Below are positions 48,625-61,373 of a DNA stretch of 64,000 bases, piece after piece (positions within the stretch are counted from its first letter, which is position 1; the number at the start of each line of letters is the position of its first letter). The DNA is taken from NCBI GenBank assembly GCA_007922305.1, contig ML677386.1:14029585-14093584 (forward strand), in the 5' to 3' direction. The DNA comes from Dermatemys mawii (lineage: Eukaryota; Chordata; Testudines; Dermatemydidae). The position numbers and the translations under genes were made by a program. The notes below the pieces were generated by a model. It was not told the DNA's origin. It worked only from the letters and a program-made list of their open reading frames with translations, and made no database searches.

Positions 48625-51489
48625 GACGCTGAGTTGTGCAATAGATGAGCTGAAATGGAAAGTTAATCTTCCACACAAAATAAAGACAAAGAAAATGGAA
48701 TGTCTGCTCCAGAGACTCCATACAGTGTATAGCTGTTCATTTGTCACAAGTGAGAAAATGTTTAATCGTTTCTGAAATGATGTATTCTCTCTTTATTTAT
48801 CGTGTTTAGTGACTTTAAGAGTGTCAGTATGTAAAGTGTTTATCCAAGGAATGGATTTCTGGCACATGGATAAAATGAAAAGTGAAATGTTTAGCACACA
48901 ATAGGCATATGTTCCAAGGTCTCTCTGAGTAAGTATCCTGAGATGAGAAGAAAGCACACAGGTCTGTGTTTATCTAGCTTACACAGGCAGACAAGGAAGG
49001 CTCCAGCCTGGTATTAACACTGAAGTGACATGGAATGTCTTTGCCATACCCCCAAACAATTACATCACTCCCTTAACAATATTGATAAAGTGCAATAAAA
49101 AGGAACCTGGCACTTTCCAATTAGACGCTCATTTGTAAATACTTGTGAACCTGTCAAATACTTCACAAGTTAAAGTAGAAGCCAATTTTTTTTTTGAGGG
49201 GGGAGAAGAGAGGGAGAGTGTTGGGAGGAGAAGGGTCATGAATTATATTCTACATTGTTTTCATTTTAAATAATCCCTAGGTAATTTCGGTTAAATGCTT
49301 CTCATTTTGTCTTGTGGTCCACAGCTGTATGGCTGAAATACTGAACTTCTACTAGATGCTGATGGATGGATGGAGTGAGACTCTACTAAAATTAGAACAC
49401 TTGGTCTTGTTTTCACGAAGAACTAAGAACATTTTCCTCTCTTTCTCCCCCGCCCCCCCTTTTTTTTCCATTGTGTTCAGTTACTGAACATTTTTGCTTT
49501 CTGAAAAGTTTCTAATCATGGCCTTTATTTTCTGGGAGAGAGGAGAGAAATTTTAGTTCCATTTGAGGGGTGAGGGGAGAAACTGCATTTAATGCAATTT
49601 AGAAGGGGTAAGAAGATTTGATCATACAACTTACTCCAGGAAAGAGAGGCCCACAATATCAGACAGTCATTGTCACCAAAATACAGTAGTTATGATACAG
49701 ATGTTTCCTTCCTTCCTTCCTCTCACACCCTCCTACACAATTCATTGAAGGGTAGGAGCAGCAGCAGCTATACCATCATGTTACTGGCACATGGTCAGAG
49801 CCGTGTCTGGCCTTCAGAACTTTTCTTAGTGGTTCTTGTAGAAGCAGGAGCTAAGTAGTAAAGCCAGACCCATCAAAAATGGCAACAGCAATGCTGCAGC
49901 AAGATCAATTTGTTTTTCTGGACTGTGTGCCTGTGAATGAACAGCTGCAGCCTTAGTACCGCTTATTATGCTGTTTTGGTCAATGTTGCATTTGGGCCTA
50001 GTTCAAGGTCTGGTTCCCATATTAAGTGCTTATCTCTTCAAAAAAAAAAAAAAAAAAAAAGTGGTATGCTAGTTTCTCAAAATCAATAGCACTAGAAGAT
50101 TTACCATGAATCTTCCTCTACCGTCACCACAATGTCTGCTTTAGGATCCATGTACAAGTTCGCCTTCCAGCTTTGATTTAAGACCCGGGACACCTTCAGA
50201 GCATGGAGTGTGTCCAGTTACTAGTGCTATCCATTTGGCAAATTATGAAAGATCAGATTCTAAGCCCAGTACGGTAGCTACTAGCTGGGCTAGTAATGCT
50301 TAGATGTAGGTGAATCCTAACAGATTCAGACTGGGAATCTGACATCTGTCAAAAACAATTTGCACTGAAAATTACTCAATTTCTGATGATTTATGTGGAG
50401 CTTCTGAAAATTGCTTGGAGTAGTGTATGTTGAGTCTTCTAGATTATTACACACAGTGTGTCCCTTCCAAATATTATAAACTATATTTTTATGTACATGT
50501 TTTCTAGGATTTGAGGCAAAATGGTGAAAAGATGTGATTACAAGGAGGCATTTACATTTAAGGACTGCTTTCCTTTGGACTCCTTAAATGGCTGAAGATT
50601 GTAGAAAAGACTTTTACAAATTCATTTTGCTATTAATCCCTGGTAAACACTGGATAGACCAAAATATTGAATTATCCTGGGCGGGTTATGTTGTGATTGA
50701 TTTAAATTGATATGAAAATTTAGAGTAAGTTCTGTTATGTGAAATTGAAATTTGCTCTGTGATGCAATAACAGATACTTTATTTATAATAAAAAGGCAAA
50801 TGAATGGTTTTTGCCCACTAACGTAATTATTGGCAGGGGAATTTAGGATGAGTATAATTGGATATGGAACACGGGCCTACCCATTTCAGGATGTGTTTGG
50901 TTTGTTGTATTTTATTATTTGGTACAGGTACTTCTACATTCCAAGGGTTGCTAGGTTTTAAAGTGGGCTTCCCAAGTGCTGTCTCTCAGGCACCTCTTTG
51001 TTTTCTGAACTTTTTTTTTAATGCATTTAGCAATGTTATGTTGCTCTCTTTTCTGTAGCAACAGGTGAATTGTGAGAATGTTTACCTCCAAAATTCCCTG
51101 AGAAATAATGTAGTCCTGACAGAACACTCCTTGCATGCATAGAACTTCCATCAGCTCTGATGACATTAGATATAGTAGGGACCAATACTTCACACCTGCT
51201 CTTGGGCTGACAAGTTGATGACACCTAAAGTAATAACAAACCTGATAGTAGAATGGTACTGTTGAAAAGCAGTACCTAGAAATGTAGCACCTAAGTCTGG
51301 TAAGCCTTTAAAACCTTAAATGTTGCTCCTGCCTGCTCCCTGCCACACAATGATTTGGATTTCCTCCAAAGGTGATCTGCAAAACTAAAATGTAATAGAG
51401 TTAATGTTTGAAATGTGTGTTTAAAGCCCCCTAGCAAGGCTGAGAGTGGAGAGAGAGATATTGGGCAAAAAAAATAAAATTAAACTGAA
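48625..51489. other. unassigned intron sequence
   Basis: Contains a G/A-rich patch near 49196-49240, a C/T patch near 49440-49470 and the A20 run. Nothing else recognised. Confidence 0.5.
50041..50060. repeat. A20 homopolymer
   Basis: Twenty consecutive A residues. No retroposed body is recognised directly upstream. Confidence 0.9.
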
Positions 51490-51630
51490 AGGTCAGAGAA
51501 TATTGGGGAGGGGTCCAATAGGGGCAAGGGGAGTGGAGTTTGGGTGGGGACTTTGGGGCAGGGGTGGAGTTGGGGTGGGGTTAGGGGTCGGAGGGGGGTG
51601 AACACCCACCAGCATTGACAAAAGTTAGCA
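51490..51630. repeat. G-rich repetitive tract
   Basis: Dense GGGG words (GGGGAGGGG, GGGGCAGGGGTGGAG, GGTGGGGTTAGGGG) end in AACACCCACCAGCATTGAC. Probably the G-rich part of an unidentified reptile repeat. Several G-runs could in principle form a quadruplex. Confidence 0.5.
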
Positions 51631-54600
51631 CCTGTGATCCTATTCTTATGTATAGAGCAGGTACAGCACAGGCAATGATGTTGCAAGATTCCCCCTCGTG
51701 CCCTACCAACATATCTCAATCCTGAGCTAAAGATGCTAATTCTAGGGTTGAAAAGATATGTTAGTCTTCACGCTCACTTCACTCTTTGGCCTCTCTGAGA
51801 GTTCCAACAAGATTGCTGCCTTGTTCTAGTCGTGGTTGTAGATTTTGTATAATGGGCTTTGTCCATGGGAAACTAGACCAAGGAAGCCAACAACCACTGG
51901 ATGGCTTCAGGCATTTGATTACTGGCTTCGGTTGCATTTGAATTGGTATTCTAAAGAGCAAAGGCGTAATCCATTAGCAACATCCTGAGTTAATCAGTTC
52001 CCTGCAAATTGTAACTTTTCCAAATAAATGATTATAGAATAGCTTAAATTCTGAATGTTGCATCTTGAATGTAACGATTCTCTGCCACTTACGCTGGATG
52101 TTCTCTGACAGTTTCTGAATCCGTAAGTGGTACTGAATCTGCTACACTCATTATGAAGTATAAATTATAAATATTTATATTGTGCAGTTACATTATTTAT
52201 TCATTTATACTTTTGGTACTATCAGTTATCATTAAGGATGTTGAGTGTTCGTTATATTAAGAATAGAAAAATACCACAAAATGCTAGTCTGCCACAATAT
52301 AATTTCCTGGCCTTCTGCTTTTATGATTTATGTTGGATGGTGGCTGGCATAGGAGTACTCTGTGAAGATATTCCTACAGAGCATTTCCCCCCCTAAATAC
52401 TAAGTTGTTTGATTTTGTCTTTATTGGAGCAATAAAAATTTTTTGCATTCAGTATACATTTATGAGATGGAAGGGATGGAGATGAGGAAGATGACTTAGA
52501 ATAAGAAACATCGCAAAGATTTGGAAACTTTTTATGGAGGGCAGGGGAGAAACTTGAGACCTTAGTTTGTTCTCTAAAGAACAAAATTATAAAAACCATA
52601 GTTACACAATATAAATCGGCAAAAGCAAGGAAAGATTGATGGTTCCTGGCAGTTAATTTAGAGTGGTATGTTAACTTGGCTTTGTTTTTAATACAATAAT
52701 ACTGTTTTCTGCCTAACAAAACAAAATTTGCTTATAAAATTTTGAATGCTTGATTTTTCCCCCCCTATACTTATGTTTGCAATCAAATTTCCCCACTTTT
52801 AATTATTCAGGACAAGGATGGCAATAGGGGAAAATGTGTAAAAACTATATGAAAATGCACTCATAACCTTGAAACCACAATAAAAAGGGAACCTTGAATG
52901 AAATATACCAATTTGTCCACGTGACTGCTTGGGATCCTGTTTCTCCCTGTCCTCTAGCTCAGAAACTAGGAGGCTGGCCCCTTTTATCCCTTTTTGAAGC
53001 AAGACCCAAGAGGGAAGAGGCTTAATTCCACCTGCTAGAGCTGCTGAATGTCCTCCAAATCATAAGCCCAATATTGATCAGATAGATGGCATTTTCATGG
53101 TTGCATGTTCTCACTAATGTTTGCTATACCAGCTGTATATTCTATAAAAGAGACAACAGAATATTTGTCATTGCTTTTGCCTCTAAACAAAATGAGCCTG
53201 AGAGGGGTTAATATGACAATTCATTCAACTAACTTTCCAGAGAGCAGCTACTAACTGCTAGCTATATACTGTGCTCTTGTTTTCATGTCTCGCCTTAAAT
53301 CCAAAGGGCCAAATTTCACCCTTGTAATGGACTTAAAGCCTCACTGCACAAGTTGGGTCTTAATATAACACAACTCATGTCAAATTTAAATAGAGTAATA
53401 ACTTGCATGCATTTGTATACTGTCTTGTTGATTACATATGGTTGCTGTTCTCCCTTGCCAAACACACCTACCCTTCCCTTTATTCAACCTTAGTTATTAG
53501 TTGTTTTACCTGTGACCTTAATTGCTGGATAGCAAAAGCCTCACAACTACTACCACAGGGGAAAATCCCATGAGGTACTGTCAATTAATCTCACATTTAC
53601 TTAAGTGAGTAGTTGATATGCACTGAAGTTACAACTGCTAACCATTTAGACTCCAAACCCTGAGGTATCAGGAGCATCCAAATATAGCTGCAGTTGAAAG
53701 CCCTCATTTGTTATTAAACAATCTAGAATCATCTTCCATGGTCTTAAATCCATGTTTAGATTGATTACTACTGCTACGATGTGCCTGCAGGTGATTTGTG
53801 TGTTTGGAACCGGAATGTAGAGAGAGAGAAAGAGAGAGAGAAAGAAAGAGAGGGTTAACCATCTCTCGGTAAGGTCAGCCAGGAATAATGTCGCTGCAAG
53901 TGAAATTCAAACCATGTCTCTGGACCTACAGTTACCTTTATTTGTTGGCTGCTGGAGCCTGGATAGCCCATTCTGAGGAGACTCTGCAGCTGTTTCTTCA
54001 TTGCTAAATAGCATTAATTCTGATTTATTTCTTAAAAAGGGGCAATTTGTTGGTTTGTTCCTCCATTCCTCTTCCTTCAACAATAGGCACTCCCATATCA
54101 TCCATAAATTGAGAGATATCTCCATACACATACATTTTGTTGGTATTGATTAACTGACCAGATGAATGAATAGTTGTCCAGTCAATGTATGACACATGGT
54201 AGATCTGAATTTGAATCGTGTGCTGCTGTAGTGTATTAACTAGAGAACAAAAAGATAAAGCAAACTACGGTTTGCTCTTAAAATATTTCTAGTTGATTTG
54301 ACTCAGTAGGTAGACATACTAGTGGCAAATAGGTTTAAAAATGTGATTGTCATGTTTTTCTAATAATGCTGATTGTTTATGCAGTTGAATATCTATAAAA
54401 AAGGCATAATAGTTTAAGTGTAACATAAGTAGCATGTAGCAAGATCTTGGATGTTTTTCTGAAATGTGCCTAGAGACTAGATTGAGGGAGGGGAAGATTG
54501 GGAGAGGAGGGAAGCTAACCACCTTCCCTAATCTAATTTCTTTATTTATTTTCTCAGAAACATCACCTTTGCAGATTTAGCAGATTTAAAGATATTTAAA

Positions 54601-54914
54601 TGTTCTTTGGGGCCAGCATGTGGAATATGAAAACCTATTTAAAATCCTTTTAACAGATATTTGCCCTTTGTCCTGTATGGATAAAGCAGCAGTGTGAACA
54701 TCAATGCCTTATTTTTAATCAGGCTTGAAAAGTTATGCTGACTGGAACAAAGCCACTGACCTCCTGTACCTCTATTAATCCTTGCAAGTAACCCTAACCC
54801 TCTCTTCTCCCATCTAACCCTCTCTTCTCCCACCTTCTCTGACACACAGATTTTGTGTTGTTTTGAAACATGACTTGATAGTATGGGGGACATAAGCACC
54901 TTTCATTTGAGGAA
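51631..54914. other. unassigned intron sequence
   Basis: Only the GA microsatellite at 53819 and a small tandem duplication of CTAACCCTCTCTTCTCCCA near 54790-54830 stand out. Confidence 0.5.
53819..53854. repeat. GA microsatellite
   Basis: Alternating GAGAGA and AAAGA units, uninterrupted for about 36 bp. A smaller tract of the same type lies at 36330-36349. Confidence 0.9.
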
Positions 54915-55105
54915 CTTGTAGTGCTTTATGTCCATTAAGCAAGTTTCACAACACCTCTTTGGAGTAGTAAGTATACCCATTTCATAGATACAAAAGGTGA
55001 AGCACAGGGCGCTTATGTGACTTTCACAAGGTCATATTTTAGTGTAACAGATTTGGAAATGGAACGCAGGAGGTTGACTCTCAATCCCCTATTCTGACCA
55101 CCATA
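54915..55105 (-). repeat. MIR SINE, inverse
   Basis: The + strand reads ACAACACCTCTTTGGAGTAG, CCCATTTCATAGATACAAAA, GGTGAAGCACAGGG, TGTGACTTTCACAAGGTCAT, AACGCAGGAGGTTGACTCTC and CCTATTCTGACCAC. This is the reverse complement of the MIR consensus order (accacta...agcaggg...gtcacacagc...ggaaactgaggcac...). Confidence 0.75.
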
Positions 55106-56246
55106 CACATAAGCATTACTGAAATGTGTTTTGCTTCAGGGTTTGTTAAAGGACCAACAAAGCATTTGGATGAGTTGCCCTGCTGAAATGCAATGCAGAA
55201 AGTATCTGTTGTATGGCTCAGTCACCTGGTCTGAAATGCCAATATCCACTCCTAACCTCATGGGTTTACTTGCGACTTTGTCTAATTCCCTTTTCGTAAT
55301 TGAGCCATATGCTCACTGTCCCCTCCAGCATCAGCTTTGAGGTCTCTCTATTTTAACATATGTAAACTATAATCTTACAGATCTCAAAATCTGATGTTTA
55401 CGTTAGCTTACTCTGTGAATAAGTTACTGCTTCCCAAATTTCATTCTGGGTATCTAGGGTCACTTTTCCCTCACTTTATCTTGGTCTTTTGCCTTTCATA
55501 TCTGAATCCTGCCACCTTCTCCTTCAAGATACAATAAGGAGAACATCAACATACCTCTGACTGAAGAAGTTAAGATGATTACCTTGGATTTGTTTCGCCT
55601 GTGCTATCAGGATAGATAAATACTGGATTCCTGGGGCTTTCTGTTTTTAGGCCCAACGGTGTCCAGGTTGAGTCTTCTGCATTTGCACTAACAGGTGTTA
55701 GAAAAGTGACACTTTAACTGACAATCTGCTAAGCTTCAGGTCTTTCACATTTTACAATCAGCTTAATTTCCCTTTCCCTCAAATTGGTTGCCGTGAAAGG
55801 TGATCAGTCTGGCTGGGGACTTGCATTTTGCTGTAACTGACTGGAAGAAGGAATGCCATTAGCTAGAGTTAAACATAGATGTATGGCTGAATTGGCTATA
55901 CTGGTGGTTCCCAGCAAGATTAGCAATGATCAGAGGAAAAGCCTGACTAACCCCCTTTGATCCCATGGATTGTTAATGAAAGCCTTCGTGTCTACTGTAA
56001 ATGTTAGTACCATTTATCAAACTCAAACATATATTTGTTGGAATTTCATTCTGGCCTGGCTCCCTGCTTGATATGAGAGTTTCATGCAGAGGGATTATAG
56101 CTTGTTACCTCAAATTTAAACATATTACTTGGGACGCTCACCCTCTAATCAGTTTGATGTTTTTTGCGTATCAGTCATTTAGCTACTAGGCTTCCCTTGT
56201 TTCGTGCTATCATTGGGTCTGATATCCCTGTGTCATTTGCCTCTTT
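55106..56246. other. unassigned intron sequence
   Basis: No recognised feature between the inverse MIR and the small hAT MITE. Confidence 0.5.
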
Positions 56247-56254
56247 GCCTAGGT

Positions 56255-56540
56255 CAGGGGTAGGCAACCTGCGGCACATGAGCTGATTTTCAGTGACACT
56301 CATGCTGCCTGGGTCCTGGCCACAGGTCCAAGGCGCTCTGCATTTTAATTTTCAGTGAAGCTTCTTAAACATTTTTAAAATCTTATTTAATATATAACTA
56401 AACTATTGTATGTAAAGTAAAGACTTATAGAAAGAGACCTTCTAAAAACATTGAAATGTATTACTGGCATGCAAAACCTTCAGTTAGAGTGAATAAATGA
56501 AGACTCGGCACACCACTTCTGCAAGTGACCCCTGACCCTG
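56255..56540. mobile_element. small hAT MITE, copy 2 (inverse of 18080-18391)
   Basis: It starts CAGGGGTAGGCAACCTGCGG and ends GACCCTG, with GCCTAGGT (56247-56254) and ACCTAGGT (56541-56548) as an 8-bp target duplication with one mismatch. The interior is the reverse complement of the copy at 18080 (AGTTTAGTTATATATTA-type block, GAGTGAATAAATGAAGACTC). Both lie in FMN2 introns. Confidence 0.8.
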
Positions 56541-56548
56541 ACCTAGGT

Positions 56549-58080
56549 GTTTGTCAGAACAGAACCTCTCCTTTCTCTGAGCTTCTGATTTTTCTGTGTT
56601 TTGCAAAACACAGAATGGTCTTTAAGTAGCTTACTCAGAAATGGCCACTGACTCAAAAGATGCCTGAAGATTCCCATGCCATCCTGTAATGCCCGTCACT
56701 CTCCATATGCTTTTGATTAACTGGCTGGCATGTGCACTGACAAATGTCGTAGCACTCTTGCTGAAACTGTAATTAAGGTAATCAGTCAGTTGGTTCCATG
56801 GGTGAAATCCGAACTACCTCGAAGTCAATGCCAAAATTTCCTTTGTTTTCAATGGGGCCAATATTTCACTCTGTGAATAATATGATCTCACCATGTACGG
56901 GTCATAAAATGTTATTGCATGGGTAGCTGAATAGTAGTAATCTGAACTGCCATGTGAGGCACAAATCTGATTCCCTGTCTGTCTAATCTCTCTTTTTTTT
57001 TAATGCCCATTGCTCTACTGTCATCTTGTCCCCCTCTCCTGCACCCCAAACCAGCAGGCTTTGGAAACATTATATAAATAGCTTAATACAAAAATAAAAT
57101 AAATATTCTGAATTCTATTCTGAGCCATTTTGTTGTCCACAACATTTTTTCACAAACTGGCCAGATTTTAATAGAAACATGAGAATTTGAATTATCATAT
57201 TTTAATGTAATACTTGTTTGTATGAAGAATATTTTGAATTTTTAACATGGCATTTTGATACAAATAAAATTGGATGAGATTTCAATAAAATTATGTACCT
57301 GTTCCTTGAGATAAATTTATTTGTTTGAATTGAAATTCATATTTTTTTCCATGTTGGACCATTTTTAAAAATTTGAAACTAAGGGAGAGAAGCTTTGAAA
57401 AAAATTTGAAAAAATTTGAAACTAAGGGGAGGGGGTGTTTCAAATTTCATTGAAATCATAGCCATTATGCTAAATCTTGGTGTGTAGCCCTCTCTATCCT
57501 TCAAGAAGAATTCTTGCTTTCACTTCAGCTTTACATATGGTACTTTGTCATCTATGCTAGCAATATCTATGTTCCGAAATGAGTGTCATACACAGTTGTG
57601 TTGGAATCATAATTGATAATGATTTTCTAGCGTGACTGTTGCTAGCAGGTTTACTATTGCCTTGGGTTGAAAAGTATTGTTTTGACACCACCTTTCTATG
57701 CTCCACCTAGATTGTCTATCGTAGCGTTGCTTTAGATTTCAGCTCTGTTTTGAAAATGGCTTCAAATGTAATAAAAATCCAATGTCAGGAAAGAAGTTGA
57801 GGTCTGGATTTTGCTGGGCTCTAAGAGAGTATATTCATTCTTGGCTTTAAAATGGACAATGCTTTGGTCAAAAACTGCGTGTATGATTAAATATGAAACC
57901 CCAACCCTTACTGAGGAAATATAACAGAATATGGACAGGAAGACATCAAAGCTAGATAATCTATATATTTCACTCCTGTTACCGATAGCAATTGCATTTT
58001 ATGCCAGGTTTTGGATGCAGAAAGAAAATTCTATATCAATAGATAATAAAATACTTAATGTTTTTTGTTGTCTTTGACAG
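56549..58080. other. 3' end of intron 7, unassigned
   Basis: AT-rich, with the local duplication at 57366-57427 and a normal acceptor at 58080. Confidence 0.55.
57366..57427. repeat. short local duplication
   Basis: AATTTGAAACTAAGGG occurs twice about 43 bp apart, with an additional AATTTGAAAA unit between. Slippage-type duplication in AT-rich intron. Confidence 0.7.
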
Positions 58081-58230
58081 CTTTTTGGAAACTGCAGCCT
58101 ATTTTTGTATGAAACCAAAAATGGGAGAGAAGGAAGTGTCACCTCATGCTTTCTTCAGTATTTGGCATGAATTCAGTTCTGACTTCAAAGACCTCTGGAA
58201 GAAGGAAAACAAACTTATTCTGCAAGAAAA
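58081..58230 (+). CDS. FMN2: FMN2 exon h (end of FH2 domain)
   Basis: The acceptor is GTCTTTGACAG and the donor is GTAGGT. The first base completes a serine, then 49 codons run [20 protein letters not shown] to [12 protein letters not shown], with two bases (AA) passed to a following exon. The region is the post-helix end of the FH2 domain and gives the best discrimination of FMN2 from FMN1. The terminal exon, expected to encode a short basic Spire-interacting tail, was not found between 58231 and 64000. Confidence 0.94.
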
Positions 58231-60389
58231 GTAGGTGTCTTCATTTTTACAATTACAGTTAATATTCTTTGTAAAAGAGTATTATTAGGAGCAATATCTC
58301 AAGAAAAAATATCAACATGGGCATAAAAATACATCCAATGTCTTTCACATAGCTTCTGATACAAACTTTTATTGATTTTTTTTATAAATACATCTGAACA
58401 GTAATGAAGTCTACTAATGAGTAAAAATTTCAGTTCGCGCTAAGCTTTTTCTGTCTTTTTCCACGTGACCATGAATGACCCATTAGGGCATGTAATTGAT
58501 ACATCACTATTAATAACGTTTCATTGTCTGGATTCACTTAAGTCCTGAAAGCCATTGAGAGGTTTTTCATTCATAAGGTATTTTGAGTCATAGACACGGA
58601 CCGATATCTAGAGATGATATCCTAAAATATTTAACCTATTATGGCAGGGGAGACAAAAATCTAGCAAGATCATCCCACAGAGAGAACCAAAACAAACAAA
58701 ATTTCCAAACTCTATTTTGTGAGCTTTCTTGCACCGGGATAGAAATAAGGCATGATCACTTTTTTAAAAAATGGCATAAGTGCCTGTGCCTTGTGTAACT
58801 TTCTGGTTTGTATGTACGACAGGTGCCCTTTTTGCCGATCTACAGATGATGTGGGTCTGTTACAGCTCTTAGCTAGGAAATCGTGGCTCTTTAGCTCAAA
58901 CTAGTATGTTGGCTAAGATGGTGGCTATCACATAAGCAACACCCTGTCCAGGTGTTCTAACACCCACTCACAAGTGGATTACACCTTACGTTAGAGGAGC
59001 TATGGAATCTATTGTATGCTGAATATAGTTGTTATTTTTGGTAACTCAGTGAGCATAAGAATGTTGCTGTGATTTAATAAATGTCAAAATAAAATAAAAT
59101 TTTACAGATGTAGGCCCCAAAGCAACAAACGTTTATAGACATGCATAACTTTACACATACAAGTAGTCCCAGTGACTTCCATGGGAAGTTAATGGAATTA
59201 TTCACATTGCCAAAATTTGTCATGTAAGCTCATATTTAGGCACCTACATAAAAAGGGCTTGCTTTTCAGAAGTGCTGATCATGCACAATTCCCACTGAAA
59301 TTAGATTACTGAGTGGCTTATGTCAATAGAAACTGTAAAGACCTACTTAGCACCTAGAAAATCAGGTAGCTAAGTCAAATTATTGATTTTTAAGTATAGG
59401 GAAAGATATTTTAGAGTGAATGCCCTTTTCACAACAGTCTGGATTCTGATTCTATTGCAAGTTTATGAAGCAAATATTAGTACAGTGCAGGTACTTACTA
59501 GATGGGAGTGCGCTTCATTTTACTTCCTGTCTGAAATTATTTCATATACTTAAATATCTCTCTTTAGTATTTAACTTCAACCCAAGTTCATTCTGTCTCC
59601 AGTTTCCCATGCTGGGATATAGTTGCCAAAGGTTTATCTTGCATTTCTATGTATTTTTTTATAAAATTGTTTTTAAAAACATGTTTTCCTTCCTTCTCAG
59701 ATTATTGGGTTATTTTCCTTAAAACAGTGAGAACTCTTCTCACTATACATATTGTTTCCTTTAGTATTAAATAAAACCAAAAACCGGGGAAGATACATTT
59801 TGACTCTTTAAAAGATCAGCTCATGGAAAATTTTGAAAACACTTTTTAGATTCTCTGCTAGTCATACAAATGTATGTTTGTTTTGTTTCTCCACATATTT
59901 TGAAGCGCAAGAGAAGTTGTAATGAAAGCAGGACCATTAAGTGTTCACTTGCTTGGGTTTCTTCTTATCCTACCTGAAATCATTGTCCTCCATACATGGT
60001 ATCATATATAGTTGCTGTGAAGATGATTATCTAAAGAAAAAGAGGTCCATGACTTCCCATGGGGGAAATTCATCCAAGGCACACAAACATCTAAGAAACA
60101 AAGACCCACTTTTTGAATGTTTTTCCATTATGATATGAGACATACAGAAAATACTACATCATGCTGAACTGACTCAAGGTATTTTCTGTAATGTTCTGTC
60201 AGCATGGATTAAGAATTTTGGAGGTCCTGGCTTGCTCTTCCCATGCCCAGGGTAGCAAGGTTAAAGTTAATTAAAAACTACTTAATTTTAGTGATTTATA
60301 TCTAACTATATAACTGTTAACTAATCACACCCCAGCAGGAGGCGTTGTGGAGGCAACAGGCAAAATCTTAGAGGAAAGGAAATAATTTA
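58231..60389. other. start of the intron after exon h, mostly unassigned
   Basis: No continuation of the formin reading frame was found. One faint palindromic repeat at 59105-59215. Confidence 0.5.
59105..59215. repeat. possible ancient palindromic repeat
   Basis: TACAAGTAGTCCCAGTGACT, TCCATGGGAAGTTAATGG and flanking GGCCCCAAAGCAACAAACG resemble an old amniote MITE with 'agtcccattgacttcaatggga' centre. Heavily diverged. Similar 'ttgacttcagtagg' phrases occur near 9875 and 61690. Confidence 0.35.
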
Positions 60390-60885
60390 TAGAGTTGGTC
60401 AGAAATGTGAACTTTTTCTGTGAAAAATGTAATTTTCAGCAAAACATGACATCTGAAATATTTCAAAAGAAAATCAAAATATATAGATTCTGAAATGGCA
60501 TTTGCAGTCCCTCATGAGAGTTGTAGTTCCGGTGGCTCATGCTCCCATTCTCCTCCATTAGGTGGACTCTCTAGCTAGGTTACCATGGTCTCACTTCTTG
60601 GTGAAGGCGGGAGGGGAATGATGCATCATGGCTGTTGCATGGCCATGACTCATCGTGGGAGATTAAATCCATCTGGGGATCCCATCCTATAGAAGAGAAT
60701 GAGTGACCCAAACTATGATTCCTGTCAGGTAGCACTATGGCATTTGACAGAATCTATCTATTTTTTGCTTTGGCCAAATTTTTGATGAGCAATAAAATTT
60801 TCCATGGAAAGCACACTCTAATTTAGTTGAAAACTCATTTTTTCCCCATCAAACAGTGTCAATGGAAATTTTCAAACCAGCCCTA
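60390..60885. mobile_element. TA-bounded MITE
   Basis: Left end TAGAGTTGGTCAGAAA, right end (inverted) TAGGGCTGGTTTGAAA. The ends are inverse repeats and TA is the outermost dinucleotide at both. The 496-bp interior is non-coding. Confidence 0.55.
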
Positions 60886-61146
60886 GTAAAAATATGTCCT
60901 CTAGAGGTACCCTCCAGCCAACTGACAGAACGGTTTTCTTGACTTGTTATAGTCATTTCCAACTCTTCTCATTAACGACAGGAATGTTGTGAATTGAGGG
61001 CCTCTTCGTACAGGAAAAATAAAATGGAGAATAAGCTGGGCAAGACCCTAGAGTGGCTGAAAGTGTAACATTCCATAGTATTCCCTACTCCCTCAAAATT
61101 GCAGTATGAATTAAAATGTAGAGACATATCTACAGTTGGTGTAAAC

Positions 61147-61365
61147 CAGTGAGTCTCAAACTTTTGTACTGGTGACCCCTTTCATACAGCAAGACTCTGA
61201 GTGCGACCCCCCCCCTTCTAAAAATATTTTGTAAATATATTTAACACCATTATAAATGCTGAATGCAAAGCAAGGTCTGAGATAGGGACTGACAGCTCAC
61301 TACCCACCATACAATAGCCTCACAACTCTCTGAGGGGTCCCAACCCCAGTTTGAGAACTCCTGGA
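61147..61365. mobile_element. hAT-type MITE
   Basis: Left end CAGTGAGTCTCAAACTTTTG and right end (inverted) CCAGGAGTTCTCAAACTGGG. The flanks GTGTAAAC (61139-61146) and CTGTAAAC (61366-61373) fit an 8-bp target duplication with one mismatch. A C-run lies at 61208-61216. Confidence 0.7.
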
Positions 61366-61373
61366 CTGTAAAC

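Noticed and set aside
50041..50060. A20 run as the tail of a processed pseudogene
   Set aside because: No retroposed coding body or flanking duplication was found upstream.
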